A stretch of 64,000 nucleotides of DNA from Methylococcales bacterium (lineage in GTDB: Bacteria > Pseudomonadota > Gammaproteobacteria > Methylococcales > Methylomonadaceae). How positions within the stretch are numbered: the stretch's first letter is position 1; every line of letters begins with the position of its first letter. Below the pieces are notes generated by a model. The model was not told where the DNA came from and did not search any database. It was given only the letters and a program-made list of their open reading frames with translations. The stretch spans positions 2,404,553 to 2,468,552 of the forward strand of contig JAUZSN010000002.1 of assembly GCA_030949405.1 (NCBI GenBank), in the 5' to 3' direction. Of the stretch, positions 47,642-58,621 are shown piece by piece. The position numbers and the translations under genes are program-made.

Positions 47642-47644
47642 AAA

Positions 47645-49612
47645 CTATTCTTTAAGCTTATTATTTAAAAATAAATTTAACGCTTCAATATTGGTTTCAA
47701 TTTCACTAATAATAGCGACGACTTTAATTAATCCATCATCGTCTGTCATAACCATTTCAGCCGTTTTAATTAAACTTTCAACTTGGTCAGCTCCAATAGT
47801 TGAACAAACACCTTTCAATGTATGTAATTCGTTCTTAAGCTGGGTTATATCTTTTAACGCTAATGCATTTTTAATGTTTTCTAAATAGCCGTGTTGTTCT
47901 TCTAAAAAAATCTCAATCACTATCTTTAAAATATCAGTCCCTCCTAGACGCTTTACAACGACATCCCAATTGCAAACCATTAATTTTTTATCCATTACTT
48001 TTTCTGTCATTTTTTTTATTTCTTTTTTAATTGGAAAAGTTAATAACTCAACTTTATCATCCGATTCAAGGTCATAAAAATTAGTTACGGCCTGTTCTAA
48101 ATTTATTTGTTTATCAGATTCGTTGTACTCAAAATAGCTTGTAAATGAAAACGTACTTCCAACATTATTCTCACTTTCCAGCCAAATTCGTCCCCCCATT
48201 AACTCTACAATTTGTTTAGAAATTGAAAGTCCCAATCCTGTGCCACCAAATTTTCTTAAAACAGAAGAGTCTGCTTGCAAAAATGATTCAAAAACCGTCA
48301 TTTTTTTATCTTCTGTAATGCCTATTCCCGTATCCGCTACCGTAAATAATAAACAACACTGGTGTGTACTTTTTTCTTCCAAAAAAATACTGAGTTTAAC
48401 TTCACCTTCAGTTGTAAATTTAATCGCATTATCGAGTAAATTAGTTAATACTTGATTCAACCGAAAGGGGTCACCAATAAGATACGTCGGTATTTGCGAA
48501 TGAACCGTAATATCACTGACTATATTTATTTTCTTACCCTGTACTTTTTGTTTCGAGGTTAACAAAATTTCTTCTATTAATTTTTCAAGATTAAAACCCG
48601 TCTTATCTAAAATTACTTTACCCGCTTCAATTTTAGAAAAATCTAAAATATCATTAATAATGGCTAATAAAGCACAGGATGATTCTTTGACAATTTCTAA
48701 GTAACTTCGCTGTTCCTCAGTAAGATTGGTATCTAATGCTAAATCGGTCATCCCAATAATACCATTCATAGGAGTCCGAATTTCATGACTCATATTTGCT
48801 AAAAAATCACTTTTCGCCTGATTTGCTTGCTGAGCTTTAACCATAGCTTCATTAAGCAATAATTCATTTTCTCTTCGTTCACTAATATCATTAAAAACGG
48901 CAACACTCCCCATTAAGTGATTATTTTCAAGTAAGGGGACGGACGTAATTTTGATGGGTAAAATATGACCCTTTTTACTGGTAAAAAACTCAGTTTCTGA
49001 ACTGTAAGTTTGCTTATTTAAGATACACTTTAAGGTTGGGCAATCTTCTTTTAATATTTTAAAACCATTTTTATCTTGATAATGAATAATTTCGTGCAAA
49101 TTTTTATTTTTTAATTCTTTTTCTGTCCAGCCTAAAATTTTTTCAGCTTCATTATTCCAAAAAGTACACAAACCATCGACATCTAAAACATAAACACCTT
49201 GAGCCATAGTATCCGTTACTTTTTCCATAAAATAACGACTATCTTGCAATTGTTTTTGTTGATTTTTCTGAGGGGTAATATCAGAGCAAATTGAAACATA
49301 TTCGTAACACTCTTTTTTTACATTTAAAAAAGGCACAATAGTCTGATTAACCCAATAAAAAGAGCCATCTTTCTTTTTATTTTTTATTTCACCATGCCAA
49401 ATTTTCCCACTACGAATATTTCCCCAAAGTTCTGAAAAAAACGTTTTATTTTGATAGCCAGAATTAATAATATGATGGTTTTTTCCTATTAACTCAGTAC
49501 GTGAATAGCCACTGACTTCGCAAAACTTATCATTTACCTCAGTAATATTTCCATAAGTATCAGTGGTACTGACAATGGCATGTTGATTTAACGCAAACTG
49601 GTATTTTTTCAT
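47645..49612 (-). CDS. PAS-PAS histidine kinase with C-terminal Hpt domain, no receiver
   Basis: A soluble 655-residue kinase without TM segments. Domains: PAS1 (about 10-115), PAS2 (130-250), HisKA with LANMSHEIRTPMNG (H276), HATPase_c (about 380-495; NLLDNAIKFT, DTGIGI, GTGLGLSISKQIVELMGG) and a C-terminal Hpt (about 550-650; HTLKGVCSTIGA). The receiver domain that usually joins kinase to Hpt in hybrid kinases is absent, so phosphotransfer needs an outside REC, perhaps the response regulator 28 bases upstream. Cytosolic PAS sensing of redox or ligand is an inference. Confidence 0.9.
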   Translation of the reverse strand: MKKYQFALNQHAIVSTTDTYGNITEVNDKFCEVSGYSRTELIGKNHHIINSGYQNKTFFSELWGNIRSGKIWHGEIKNKKKDGSFYWVNQTIVPFLNVKKECYEYVSICSDITPQKNQQKQLQDSRYFMEKVTDTMAQGVYVLDVDGLCTFWNNEAEKILGWTEKELKNKNLHEIIHYQDKNGFKILKEDCPTLKCILNKQTYSSETEFFTSKKGHILPIKITSVPLLENNHLMGSVAVFNDISERRENELLLNEAMVKAQQANQAKSDFLANMSHEIRTPMNGIIGMTDLALDTNLTEEQRSYLEIVKESSCALLAIINDILDFSKIEAGKVILDKTGFNLEKLIEEILLTSKQKVQGKKINIVSDITVHSQIPTYLIGDPFRLNQVLTNLLDNAIKFTTEGEVKLSIFLEEKSTHQCCLLFTVADTGIGITEDKKMTVFESFLQADSSVLRKFGGTGLGLSISKQIVELMGGRIWLESENNVGSTFSFTSYFEYNESDKQINLEQAVTNFYDLESDDKVELLTFPIKKEIKKMTEKVMDKKLMVCNWDVVVKRLGGTDILKIVIEIFLEEQHGYLENIKNALALKDITQLKNELHTLKGVCSTIGADQVESLIKTAEMVMTDDDGLIKVVAIISEIETNIEALNLFLNNKLKE

Positions 49613-49640
49613 AGAAATTCAATTTTCATTATCTATCGTG

Positions 49641-50678
49641 TTATTTGTCATCAAAAGTTGCACGAATTTCTAAAACTTTATCCCATTCTTTAAAAAAAGC
49701 ATTAATGCAAAGAGGGTCAAAATGTTTGAAGGTATTTTCACTCAAAAAGTCAATCACTTTTTCTAATGGCCACGCCTTCTTATAGGGTCGCTCCGAAATC
49801 AAGGCATCAAAAACATCAGCAACAGCAATAATACGCCCATAAATCGAAATCTCCTCACCTTTTAATCCATAAGGGTAACCTGAACCATCATATTTTTCAT
49901 GATGACTCAACGCAATTTCAGCCCCCATTTGCAATAACTGTGAAGAACTTCCATTTAAAATTTCATAGCCAATTTTTGTATGTTCTTTCATTAATTCAAA
50001 CTCTGCAATATCTAACCGACCAGGTTTCAATAAAATCGCATCAGGCACCCCGACTTTACCAATATCATGCATAGAGGCAGCTTGTGAAATTAAATTCTGC
50101 TCTAAAAAAGAGAACCCCAATTGTACGGCAATATGTTTAGAGTAAAGTGACATTCGTTTAATATGCCCCCCTGTTTCAGGATCACGATATTCAGCCGTTT
50201 TTGATAAACGATAAACTATTTCCGTCTCTCTTTCACGAATTTCTTTCGTTGCCTTCATGACTTCATTGTTTAACCACAGTGCCTTATCAGCTAATTTATG
50301 CTGATGGTCACGTAATATCAGCATATTTTGTACACGGATATTAAACTCAGTTTTATCAATAGGCTTGTTTAAAAAATCGGTGGCTCCCGCTTCTAAAGCC
50401 TGATAGCGCACACTTAAAACATTATTTGCAGTAACCATTAAAATGGGAATATCTTTTTTCTTGGGCGAAGCTTTAAGTTTAGTAATAAATTCAACACCAT
50501 TCATTTTTGGCATCATATAATCGACAATAATTAACTCATAATCATTGTTTAAGCACCACTCTAAGGCTTCTTCTGGCTTTATGAATGCAATAGGCAAAAA
50601 ACCATCCATTCGTTTAACTAAATGCCAAAGCAAGGTTAAATTAAATTGAACATCATCAACTAGCACTATTGTTTTCAT
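49641..50678 (-). CDS. Response regulator with HD-GYP cyclic-di-GMP phosphodiesterase domain
   Basis: The 345-residue protein has an N-terminal REC domain (D8/D9, phospho-acceptor D53 in VDYMMPKMNG, lysine in FLNKPIDKTEF), a helical linker, and an HD-GYP domain (MHDIGKVGVPDAILLKPGRL, and SHHEKYDGSGYPYGLKGEEISIYGRI) expected to degrade cyclic-di-GMP. It precedes the PAS-kinase-Hpt gene in the same direction (28-base gap), which suggests one phosphorelay linking a cytosolic signal to cyclic-di-GMP. Confidence 0.92.
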   Translation of the reverse strand: MKTIVLVDDVQFNLTLLWHLVKRMDGFLPIAFIKPEEALEWCLNNDYELIIVDYMMPKMNGVEFITKLKASPKKKDIPILMVTANNVLSVRYQALEAGATDFLNKPIDKTEFNIRVQNMLILRDHQHKLADKALWLNNEVMKATKEIRERETEIVYRLSKTAEYRDPETGGHIKRMSLYSKHIAVQLGFSFLEQNLISQAASMHDIGKVGVPDAILLKPGRLDIAEFELMKEHTKIGYEILNGSSSQLLQMGAEIALSHHEKYDGSGYPYGLKGEEISIYGRIIAVADVFDALISERPYKKAWPLEKVIDFLSENTFKHFDPLCINAFFKEWDKVLEIRATFDDK

Positions 50679-50832
50679 AAAAAAAGACTTTCTTGCATAA
50701 TAAATGCCTCAGAAATGAATACAAAACAACAACTAAAAATAAAAATTAAAAAAATTTCATACCATCCTTTAAATTTTATTAAGAGACCACTGATTTTATA
50801 TAATATGAATTTTAAACATTAATATAGAGATC

Positions 50833-53800
50833 TTATTTAGAAACCCATAACCGTGCATTTCTAAACATTCGCATCCATGCCCCATCCTCTTCCCATTCAT
50901 CAGGATACCAAGAATTTTGCAACGTTCTAAAACATCGCTCAGGATGCGGCATCATAATAGTAAAACGCCCATCCAGTGTTGTTAATCCTGTCACTCCATT
51001 CGCTGAACCATTAGGATTTGCAGGGAAATATTCGGTAATGTCACCATAATTATCAACATAGCTTAAAGCAATTTGTGCTTTTTCGCTATCTCTCCCTGAA
51101 AACTCAGCTCGCCCTTCGCCATGCGCGACAACAACGGGTAACTTAGAGCCTTCCATTCCTGCTAAGAAAATAGAGGGCGATTTTTGTACCTCAACCATCG
51201 TGACTCGTGCTTCAAATTGTTCGGATTGATTACGCTTAAACGCAGGCCAATGCGCTGCTCCTGGGATAAGTTCCTTTAAGGCTGATAGCATTTGGCACCC
51301 ATTACAAACGCCTAATCCAAACGTATCTGTTCGTTCAAAAAAAGCACTAAATTCAGCTCGAGCACGCGGATTAAATAAAATGGACTTTGCCCAACCCCCG
51401 CCTGCACCTAGAACATCTCCGAAAGAAAAGCCTCCACAAGCGACCAGTCCTATAAAGCTTGATAATCTTACGCGCCCCTCAATAATATCACTCATATGAA
51501 CATCAATGGCTTGAAACCCCGCTCTATCAAAAGCGGCTGCCATCTCGATATGCCCATTGACTCCTTGCTCACGTAAAATAGCCACGTGAGGACAAGAAGC
51601 CGTTTCTAAGTTTGCAATAATATTTTCATTAATATCAAAGGATAAATTAACATTTAACCCTGGGTCATTATCGTCACTAATTTCTTCAAACTGTTGCCGC
51701 GCGCACTCTGGATTATCACGTAATGCCTGCATTCGGTAACTAACATCCGCCCATGTTTGTTGTAATTCTGCACGCGTACTGCTGTAGATTATTTCATTAT
51801 TAAAATTAATTTGTAACTGTTGTTTAGAAAGGATATGACCCAACCTATGTGAGCAACCCCCTAAGTCAACATCCGCTAATAATACCATTACTCGGTCAAC
51901 ATTTTCTTTTTTAACTTGTAAAACCGCCCCTAGTTCCTCATTAAATAAGGCCGGCAAATGATTTTCGCCTAAAGCATCCAACTCAATATTTATTCCCAGC
52001 CGACCCGCAAACATCATTTCACAGAGCGTCGCTAATAACCCCCCATCTGAACGATCATGATAGGCTAGTAATAACCCTTGTTCATTTAAGCATTGAATAG
52101 CATTGAAAAAATTAATTAATAAATCGGCATGATCTAAATCCGGACACTCATCCCCAATTTTCTTATAAACTTGCGCGAGAACAGAGCCGCCTAAACGGTT
52201 CTGCCCTTGACCTAAATCAATTAAAATTAATTCACTGTCTTGGTTTTTTAATTCCGGTGTTAATGTTTGACTGACATCAACCACTGGTGCAAATGCCGTA
52301 ATAATCAGTGATAAGGGCGATGTCATCGTTTTTTGCTGTGAATCTTCGATCCAAACTGTTTTCATGGATAACGAATCTTTTCCAACAGGAATGGCAATCC
52401 CCAGTTGAGGGCATAATTCTAAACCCACCGCTTTAACCGTATCAAAAAGGGCGGCATCTTCTCCCTCAGAGCCAGTGGCTGCCATCCAATTTGCGGATAA
52501 TTTAATATCGCTCAATTTAGCAATCGTTGCCGCCGCTAAATTAGTCAAGGCTTCACCAATAGCAATGCGTCCAGAAGCAGGGGCATTAATTAAGGCTAAG
52601 GGGGTTCGCTCTCCCATTGCCATTGCTTCCCCTGTTAATGCATGAAACCCTGACGCAGTAACAGCCACATCCGCAACAGGCACTTGCCAAGGACCGACCA
52701 TTTGATCCCTCACGACAAGCCCTGTAATGGAGCGATCTCCAATATGAATTAAAAAACTTTTATCGGCAACAACAGGAAAAGCTAATACGCGATCAACCGC
52801 TCGTTTTAAAACAATTCCACGAAGATTTAGAGGGGTAAGTTCTATGTGCTTATGTGTGACATCACGATGTAATTTAGGTGATTTTCCAAAAAGCACGGAC
52901 ATAGGAATATCAATCGGCTTATCCGTTAATAGTTTATCCGTTAACGTGAGCTGTTTTTTTCGAGTCGCCTTCCCTATGACCGCATATAAACATTGTTCAC
53001 GTTTACAAAAGCCTTCAAATAAGGGCAATGACTTGGGTTTAATCGCTAATACATAACGTTCTTGGGCTTCATTACACCAAATTTGCATCGGTGACATGCC
53101 CAAATCTGCATTTTTTACATCACGTAGTTCAAAATTTCCCCCTCGCCCACAATCATTAATAATTTCAGGAACCGCATTAGATAACCCGCCCGCCCCTAAA
53201 TCATGAATAGAAATAATCGGGGTTTTATCGCCTAACGAATTACAATGATTAATGACTTCCTGACAACGACGTTGCATTTCAGGGTTTTCACGCTGTACTG
53301 AGGCAAAATCCAATTCTGCAGCACTTTCACCTGATGTTTGTGATGAGGCGGCACTTCCACCCAACCCAATTAACATCGCAGGCCCGCCCAGTATAATAAT
53401 TAAAGACCCCGCTGGAATGACTTTTTTATCAACCAGCATTGGGCGAATATTTCCCATGCCGCCTGCCACCATAATGGGTTTATGATAGCCGCTAAATTTA
53501 TTTTTTTCAGCCGTTGTTTGCTCAAAAGTTCTAAAATAACCCGCTAAATTAGGCCGACCAAATTCATTATTAAACGCCGCCCCTCCTATAGGCGCATCAA
53601 GCATAATATCTAAAGCCGATGCGATTCGCTCAGGCTTGCCATTATTATCTTCCCAAGGCTTTGGATACCCTGGCATTTTCAAATGTGAAACGCTAAAACC
53701 TGTTAAGCCTGCTTTCGTTGACGACCCTCTTCCCGTTGCGCCTTCATCACGAATTTCACCGCCTAATCCTGTTGCCGCCCCTGAATAAGGTGAAATAGCG

Positions 53801-54696
53801 GTCGGATGATTATGCGTTTCTACCTTCATTAATAAATGCGCATCTTCTTCAATATAACCGTAATGCCCTGTTTTCGAATTACGGATAAAAACCTGCGTAT
53901 GAGACCCTGTAATAACGGACGCATTATCACTATAAGCCGATAAAATATTATCAGGCATTTTTTCAGCGGTATTGCGTATCATGCTAAATAAACTAGTCGC
54001 CTGTTTAACCCCGTCAATAGTCCAATCTGCATTAAATATTTTATGACGACAATGCTCGGAGTTTGCTTGTGCAAACATCATTAATTCGACATCGGTTGGA
54101 TTACGCGCTAATTTTTCAAAGGCATCGACTAAATAATTCATTTCGTCCGTGGATAAGGCTAGCCCTAATTCACTATTGGCCGCTTGTAAAGCACCCACAC
54201 CTTGCTCCAAAATATTAATTTTAGTCAGCGGTTTTGGACGGTGCGTAGTAAATAAATCTAATTCATCCTCATTATCGACAATCGTTTGAGTCATTCGATC
54301 ATGCAATAAAACCTTAACACGTTCTTGCACCGCTTTAGATAACGCCTCTTCCGTCTCTATGCGATAAATAACCCCCCGCTCTACCCGTTTAATCACCGAC
54401 AAACCACAACGTTGCACAATTTCTGTGGCTTTACTTGACCACGGTGAAATGGTTCCAGCGCGTGGCGCAACAATAAATTGTAAAACTTGCACCGGTAAAT
54501 GTTGCTGTCCCTCACCATAATCTAACAATAGATTAAGGGTTTCTAATTCCTTATCGGTTAATGCTTTATCAGATTCAATAAAATGTATATATTGAGCCAC
54601 CACGGTTTTAAAACCACGATCAATTGTTTTTAACTCATTTAAAAGTTTATTGATTCTGAAATTTGAAAGTGCCGAAGCCCCAAGAATTTTTAACAT
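50833..54696 (-). CDS. purL: Phosphoribosylformylglycinamidine synthase PurL
   Basis: The 1287-residue enzyme is the long, single-chain PurL of purine synthesis, with the synthetase in the first 1000 residues ([42 protein letters not shown]) and a glutamine amidotransferase at the end (catalytic cysteine in [12 protein letters not shown], and HPERCFRT). AAAGGA lies 6 bases before the ATG. The opposite-strand frames inside it are shadows. Confidence 0.97.
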   Translation of the reverse strand: MLKILGASALSNFRINKLLNELKTIDRGFKTVVAQYIHFIESDKALTDKELETLNLLLDYGEGQQHLPVQVLQFIVAPRAGTISPWSSKATEIVQRCGLSVIKRVERGVIYRIETEEALSKAVQERVKVLLHDRMTQTIVDNEDELDLFTTHRPKPLTKINILEQGVGALQAANSELGLALSTDEMNYLVDAFEKLARNPTDVELMMFAQANSEHCRHKIFNADWTIDGVKQATSLFSMIRNTAEKMPDNILSAYSDNASVITGSHTQVFIRNSKTGHYGYIEEDAHLLMKVETHNHPTAISPYSGAATGLGGEIRDEGATGRGSSTKAGLTGFSVSHLKMPGYPKPWEDNNGKPERIASALDIMLDAPIGGAAFNNEFGRPNLAGYFRTFEQTTAEKNKFSGYHKPIMVAGGMGNIRPMLVDKKVIPAGSLIIILGGPAMLIGLGGSAASSQTSGESAAELDFASVQRENPEMQRRCQEVINHCNSLGDKTPIISIHDLGAGGLSNAVPEIINDCGRGGNFELRDVKNADLGMSPMQIWCNEAQERYVLAIKPKSLPLFEGFCKREQCLYAVIGKATRKKQLTLTDKLLTDKPIDIPMSVLFGKSPKLHRDVTHKHIELTPLNLRGIVLKRAVDRVLAFPVVADKSFLIHIGDRSITGLVVRDQMVGPWQVPVADVAVTASGFHALTGEAMAMGERTPLALINAPASGRIAIGEALTNLAAATIAKLSDIKLSANWMAATGSEGEDAALFDTVKAVGLELCPQLGIAIPVGKDSLSMKTVWIEDSQQKTMTSPLSLIITAFAPVVDVSQTLTPELKNQDSELILIDLGQGQNRLGGSVLAQVYKKIGDECPDLDHADLLINFFNAIQCLNEQGLLLAYHDRSDGGLLATLCEMMFAGRLGINIELDALGENHLPALFNEELGAVLQVKKENVDRVMVLLADVDLGGCSHRLGHILSKQQLQINFNNEIIYSSTRAELQQTWADVSYRMQALRDNPECARQQFEEISDDNDPGLNVNLSFDINENIIANLETASCPHVAILREQGVNGHIEMAAAFDRAGFQAIDVHMSDIIEGRVRLSSFIGLVACGGFSFGDVLGAGGGWAKSILFNPRARAEFSAFFERTDTFGLGVCNGCQMLSALKELIPGAAHWPAFKRNQSEQFEARVTMVEVQKSPSIFLAGMEGSKLPVVVAHGEGRAEFSGRDSEKAQIALSYVDNYGDITEYFPANPNGSANGVTGLTTLDGRFTIMMPHPERCFRTLQNSWYPDEWEEDGAWMRMFRNARLWVSK

Positions 54697-54711
54697 AACG
54701 TATTCCTTTAA

Positions 54712-55458
54712 TTATTTTTGAGCAGCCAATTCCGTATGAAGTGTGCTAAATAATAATTTTAATAATTTTAAACCTGCACCATCAGACAAAGGTTGGTTAT
54801 CATCATCTAAAATAATCACTTCAATGTGATTATTATGCGTAACCAATCTAATTTTAAGTTCTTTTTCTTGTGAATGATTATCGGCAAAGATAAACAAAAA
54901 TTCATCTTTAACACTATCATCAACAAAATCTGTTTTATTCGGATCGTATTGAACGATAAATTGACCCGCCGCTTTATTACGACTCGTAATTTCAATACGA
55001 TTACGACTTAATGCTTTGCCCACTAATCGCCAAATAGGAGAAAAGTTTTCATTAATTCGTAACCGTGTTGCCCCGCCATCAAACATAACCAAATTTACCT
55101 GCGTCTCTTCATCGGCAGGTCTAACAATATCTTCACGAGCATTTACATTGAGGGCGGCCTTGTCAACTTCAACATACTCAATAGGTTTGGATTTATCCGA
55201 TGTTTCTTTAACCGTATTCTCTGCCGTCATTTCAGCTATAACTTTTACCGCTTCGGTTTCATCTACTTTAGGTTTAACTCGCTGACGTTTAAAGGTGGTA
55301 TTCCTCAAATCACTAGGAAGCGTAAGCGGGGAAATTTCTTGGCTAAATTGATAGTCCTTTTCTTTATCAGGAAAATAACTTTTCAAGCCGCAGCTCGTTA
55401 ACCCAAAGATCATCACGGTTGAAATAAAAACAAACCCTGTTCTATTAAATTTAATCAT
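54712..55458 (-). CDS. bamC: Outer-membrane assembly lipoprotein BamC
   Basis: BamC is a lipoprotein of the BAM complex that inserts beta-barrel proteins in the outer membrane. The 248-residue protein has a signal with lipobox LTSC, then the BamC start FPDKEKDYQFSQEISPLTLPSDLR, and a C-terminal helix-grip domain (VGKALSRNRIEIT). It follows dapA by 9 bases, the usual dapA-bamC operon. It is shorter than the E. coli protein (344). Confidence 0.9.
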   Translation of the reverse strand: MIKFNRTGFVFISTVMIFGLTSCGLKSYFPDKEKDYQFSQEISPLTLPSDLRNTTFKRQRVKPKVDETEAVKVIAEMTAENTVKETSDKSKPIEYVEVDKAALNVNAREDIVRPADEETQVNLVMFDGGATRLRINENFSPIWRLVGKALSRNRIEITSRNKAAGQFIVQYDPNKTDFVDDSVKDEFLFIFADNHSQEKELKIRLVTHNNHIEVIILDDDNQPLSDGAGLKLLKLLFSTLHTELAAQK

Positions 55459-55467
55459 TATTATTTT

Positions 55468-56343
55468 TTAAATAACTTCGGCTTGGCGCATGGCTTTTTC
55501 AACGAGTTCAAAGCAATCATCCGTAAGCGGCGTTAAGGGCAAACGAATCCCCATTTTAATCAACCCCATTTTAGCCACAGCCCACTTTACAGGGATAGGG
55601 TTAGACTGAATAAATAAGTGTTTGTGCAGTCCTGTTAATTTCGCATCAATGGCAAGGGCTGCCTCTCTATTACCATCTATGGCCGCCATAATCATTTTAT
55701 GCACTAAACAAGGCGCAAGATTACCCGTTACCGTAATCGTTCCATTACCTCCCGCCAAACAAAACTCACAACTTGAAGCATCATCCCCACTATAGATAGC
55801 AAACTCATCCCCACATAAATCACGTATTTGTGGGACTCGACTTAAATCCCCCGTCGCATCTTTAACACCGACAATAGTCTTAATTTTAGCCAGTTTTGCT
55901 ATCGTTTCTGGTAACAGGTCACAAGCCGTACGCCCAGGAACATTATATAGAATTAACGGCACATCCACGGCTTCAGCAATGGCTTTATAGTGTAAATATA
56001 GCCCCTGTTGAGTGGGTTTATTGTAGTAAGGCGTTACTAACAAACAAGCATCCACACCCAGTTGCATCGCCTTTTCAGTTAACATAATGGCCTCTGAAGT
56101 TGAATTTGCACCCGTTCCCGCAATCACAGGAATTCGTCCCTCAACATAATGAACAATTGACCGAATAACTTTACAATGCTCATCGGCACTTAAAGTTGCC
56201 GACTCACCTGTTGTTCCAACAGCAACCAAGGCATCGGTTCCTTGTGAAATATGAAACTCAACCAATTTTTTTAGGCTGCTCTCATCAACAGAACCATCGT
56301 TATTCATAGGGGTCACTAAAGCAACGATACTACCTTGAATCAT
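55468..56343 (-). CDS. dapA: 4-hydroxy-tetrahydrodipicolinate synthase DapA
   Basis: DapA joins pyruvate with aspartate semialdehyde for lysine and peptidoglycan synthesis. The 291-residue protein has the expected [25 protein letters not shown], and the Schiff-base lysine in [18 protein letters not shown] precedes the ATG. First gene of dapA-bamC. Confidence 0.97.
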   Translation of the reverse strand: MIQGSIVALVTPMNNDGSVDESSLKKLVEFHISQGTDALVAVGTTGESATLSADEHCKVIRSIVHYVEGRIPVIAGTGANSTSEAIMLTEKAMQLGVDACLLVTPYYNKPTQQGLYLHYKAIAEAVDVPLILYNVPGRTACDLLPETIAKLAKIKTIVGVKDATGDLSRVPQIRDLCGDEFAIYSGDDASSCEFCLAGGNGTITVTGNLAPCLVHKMIMAAIDGNREAALAIDAKLTGLHKHLFIQSNPIPVKWAVAKMGLIKMGIRLPLTPLTDDCFELVEKAMRQAEVI

Positions 56344-56453
56344 GAAAACCTCTCGTCCTAAATAGACATAAATAAAAATCCGTCTATTATAGCAAGCAAA
56401 TCTATAAAACCTAGTTGATAACTTTTGTTTGCGTATTTAACCTAAAAATATTG

Positions 56454-56459
56454 TATAAT
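56454..56459 (+). promoter_or_regulatory. Likely -10 element of the DEAD-box helicase gene
   Basis: A perfect TATAAT lies 71 bases before the start in the divergent gap between dapA and the helicase gene. No convincing -35 at 16-18 bases; TTGTTT at 56425 is too far. The implied 5' untranslated leader is about 65 bases. Confidence 0.45.
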
Positions 56460-56529
56460 GAACGGTTAGATATTTATTTAGTGTTATCACACTTAAATAT
56501 TCCTTCTCCTTAATAACATAGGTACATCA

Positions 56530-58290
56530 ATGTCCGATAGTGTTTCCTCTTTACCTTCTTTCCGTGATTTAGCACTGTCAGACCCCATCCTGAAAGTATT
56601 GGATACTGTCGGGTATGAAACCCCGTCTCCTATTCAAGCTAAAATGATCCCCTATATTTTGGCAGGGAAAGATGTTATTGGGCAAGCGCAGACAGGAACA
56701 GGGAAAACAGCCGCCTTTGCGTTACCCTTATTATCCAAAATAGATGTTACTCAAAAACAACCGCAAGTTTTAGTCCTTGCACCGACGCGAGAACTTGCGA
56801 TTCAAGTTGCGGAAGCCTTTCAGCGTTACGCGTCCAATATTAAAAGTTTCCATGTCTTACCTATTTATGGTGGACAAGATTATAATATTCAACTACGTCA
56901 GCTAAAACGCGGCGTTCAAGTGGTTGTAGGAACCCCTGGCAGAGTGATGGATCACATGCGCCGTGGAACCTTAAAATTAAAATCATTAACTTGCTTGGTG
57001 TTGGATGAAGCCGACGAAATGTTACAAATGGGCTTTATTGATGACATTGAGTGGATACTTGAGCAAACGCCACAACAACGTCAAATTGCCTTGTTTTCAG
57101 CGACGATGCCCCAAGTTATTCGTAAAATTGCTCAAAAACACTTAAAAAATCCACAAGAAGTGACCATCAAGGTTAAAACAGCGACAGCATCCACTATTCG
57201 CCAACGTTATTGGTATGTTAGCGGCTTGCACAAGCTCGATGCACTGACACGAATGCTGGAAGTGGAAACATTTGATGGCATGATAATATTCGTTAGAACT
57301 AAAACGGCTACCGTTGAATTGGCTGAAAAACTGGAAGCACGGGGCTACAGTGCCGCCGCTATTAATGGGGATTTATCTCAAGCATTACGTGAACGCACTA
57401 TTGAAAATTTAAAGCGCGGTCGTGTTGATATTTTAATCGCCACCGATGTCGCAGCACGAGGCTTAGATGTTGAACGGATTAGTCATGTTATCAATTATGA
57501 CATCCCTTATGATACGGAAGCTTATATTCATCGTATAGGACGAACAGGACGAGCAGGTCGTACAGGCGACGCTATTTTATTTGTTTCTCCTCGAGAAAAA
57601 CGCTTACTCAGTAATATTGAGCGAGCGACTAAACAAAAAGTTGAAGAAATGCAACTCCCTTCAACTGAAATTATTAATAACACCCGAATTAGTCGTTTTA
57701 AACAACGCATTAGTGATACCTTAGCCGCAGAAGAACTTGGTTTTTATACCCAGCTTATTGAGCAATATCAACATGAGCATGATATTCCTGCCATTGAAAT
57801 TGCCGCATCACTAGCCTATCTAGTTCAAGGTAATACGCCCTTATTGCTAAAAAATCCCCCTAAAAGACCGCAACGCTCAGAGAACAAATCGACGAAAGAC
57901 AGAGGCGACCGAGGCGATCGAGGGGACAGAAAACAAGAGCGTCGAACTAAACCTCGTAAAGAAACAGGGGTTGATATGGAGTTATTTCGTATTGAAGTGG
58001 GACACAGTCATGGCGTAAAGCCAGGTAATATTGTGGGAGCTATTGCCAATGAAGCAGGCATTGATGGACAACATATTGCCTCCATTAAAATTGAAGAAAA
58101 TTACAGTACTATAGAGCTTCCCTCCGGTATGCCTAAAGAACTTTTTCAATCCTTGAAAAGAATTAGAGTCGTAGGTCAAGCTCTTAAAATATCGCATTAC
58201 AATGAGGAAGCGAAACTAAAGTCTAAAAATAAAAAACGAGTCAGTTCAAAATCTAAGCGTGGAAAAACTAACCTAACGCCTGATACTTAA
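56530..58290 (+). CDS. deaD: DEAD-box RNA helicase, DeaD/CsdA type
   Basis: DeaD unwinds structured RNA in ribosome assembly and cold adaptation. The 586-residue protein has the Q-motif (SFRDLALSDPILKVLDTVGYETPSPIQ), motif I AQTGTGKTAAF, DEAD in VLDEADEMLQMGF, SAT, and motif VI HRIGRTGRAGRTG. After the helicase core comes an RNA-binding DbpA-like domain (about 480-560; ELFRIEVGHSHGVKPGNIVGAIANEAGI) behind an Arg/Gly/Asp-rich linker (RGDRGDRGDRKQERR), and a basic tail. Confidence 0.94.
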   Translation: MSDSVSSLPSFRDLALSDPILKVLDTVGYETPSPIQAKMIPYILAGKDVIGQAQTGTGKTAAFALPLLSKIDVTQKQPQVLVLAPTRELAIQVAEAFQRYASNIKSFHVLPIYGGQDYNIQLRQLKRGVQVVVGTPGRVMDHMRRGTLKLKSLTCLVLDEADEMLQMGFIDDIEWILEQTPQQRQIALFSATMPQVIRKIAQKHLKNPQEVTIKVKTATASTIRQRYWYVSGLHKLDALTRMLEVETFDGMIIFVRTKTATVELAEKLEARGYSAAAINGDLSQALRERTIENLKRGRVDILIATDVAARGLDVERISHVINYDIPYDTEAYIHRIGRTGRAGRTGDAILFVSPREKRLLSNIERATKQKVEEMQLPSTEIINNTRISRFKQRISDTLAAEELGFYTQLIEQYQHEHDIPAIEIAASLAYLVQGNTPLLLKNPPKRPQRSENKSTKDRGDRGDRGDRKQERRTKPRKETGVDMELFRIEVGHSHGVKPGNIVGAIANEAGIDGQHIASIKIEENYSTIELPSGMPKELFQSLKRIRVVGQALKISHYNEEAKLKSKNKKRVSSKSKRGKTNLTPDT

Positions 58291-58304
58291 TATAATATTT
58301 TTGG

Positions 58305-58346
58305 ATAAACCGCTCCTATTTTTTTCAAATTTATGGGCGGTTTTCT
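58305..58346 (+). terminator. Intrinsic terminator after deaD
   Basis: AAACCGC (58307-58313) pairs with GCGGTTT (58337-58343), extended by two further pairs, followed by TTTTC. It lies 16 bases past the deaD stop. Confidence 0.75.
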
Positions 58347-58430
58347 ATCACTCAATCTGCCTTTCTAAAGCCTCATTGAGCGTAACTTTAGACTCACTTC
58401 GCAAATTTATCTTTTAATACTCCTCCTTAA

Positions 58431-58460
58431 TTGACAATTTAAGGGTTGTAAATGCAGAAT
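58431..58460 (+). promoter_or_regulatory. Possible sigma-70 promoter of the repeat-protein gene
   Basis: TTGACA (58431-58436), 18 bases, then CAGAAT (58455-58460; 4 of 6 to TATAAT). It lies 160 bases before the ATG at 58622. Confidence 0.35.
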
Positions 58461-58621
58461 AATCCTATCTCATAGTTTTTTTATTAGCCTATACTAACTA
58501 GCAAACAATGCGCATAAAATAATATTATTTTTTTGATAATGTTAATCCTTACGATTCATTTATTGTAAAAGTTAGATTAAGCATTTAAACGCCATTGTTA
58601 TATTTTATAGGAAACCTTCTC

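Larger units (their letters stand above)
58291..58621. other. 331-bp gene-free stretch after deaD
   Basis: No gene seen. It holds the deaD terminator, and a possible sigma-70 promoter at 58431-58460 for the next gene. The middle (58346-58430) is AT-rich with no structure I can support; a small RNA cannot be excluded. Confidence 0.6.

Noticed and set aside
56425-56430. TTGTTT as -35 of the deaD promoter
   Set aside because: It is 23 bases from the TATAAT, too far for sigma-70.
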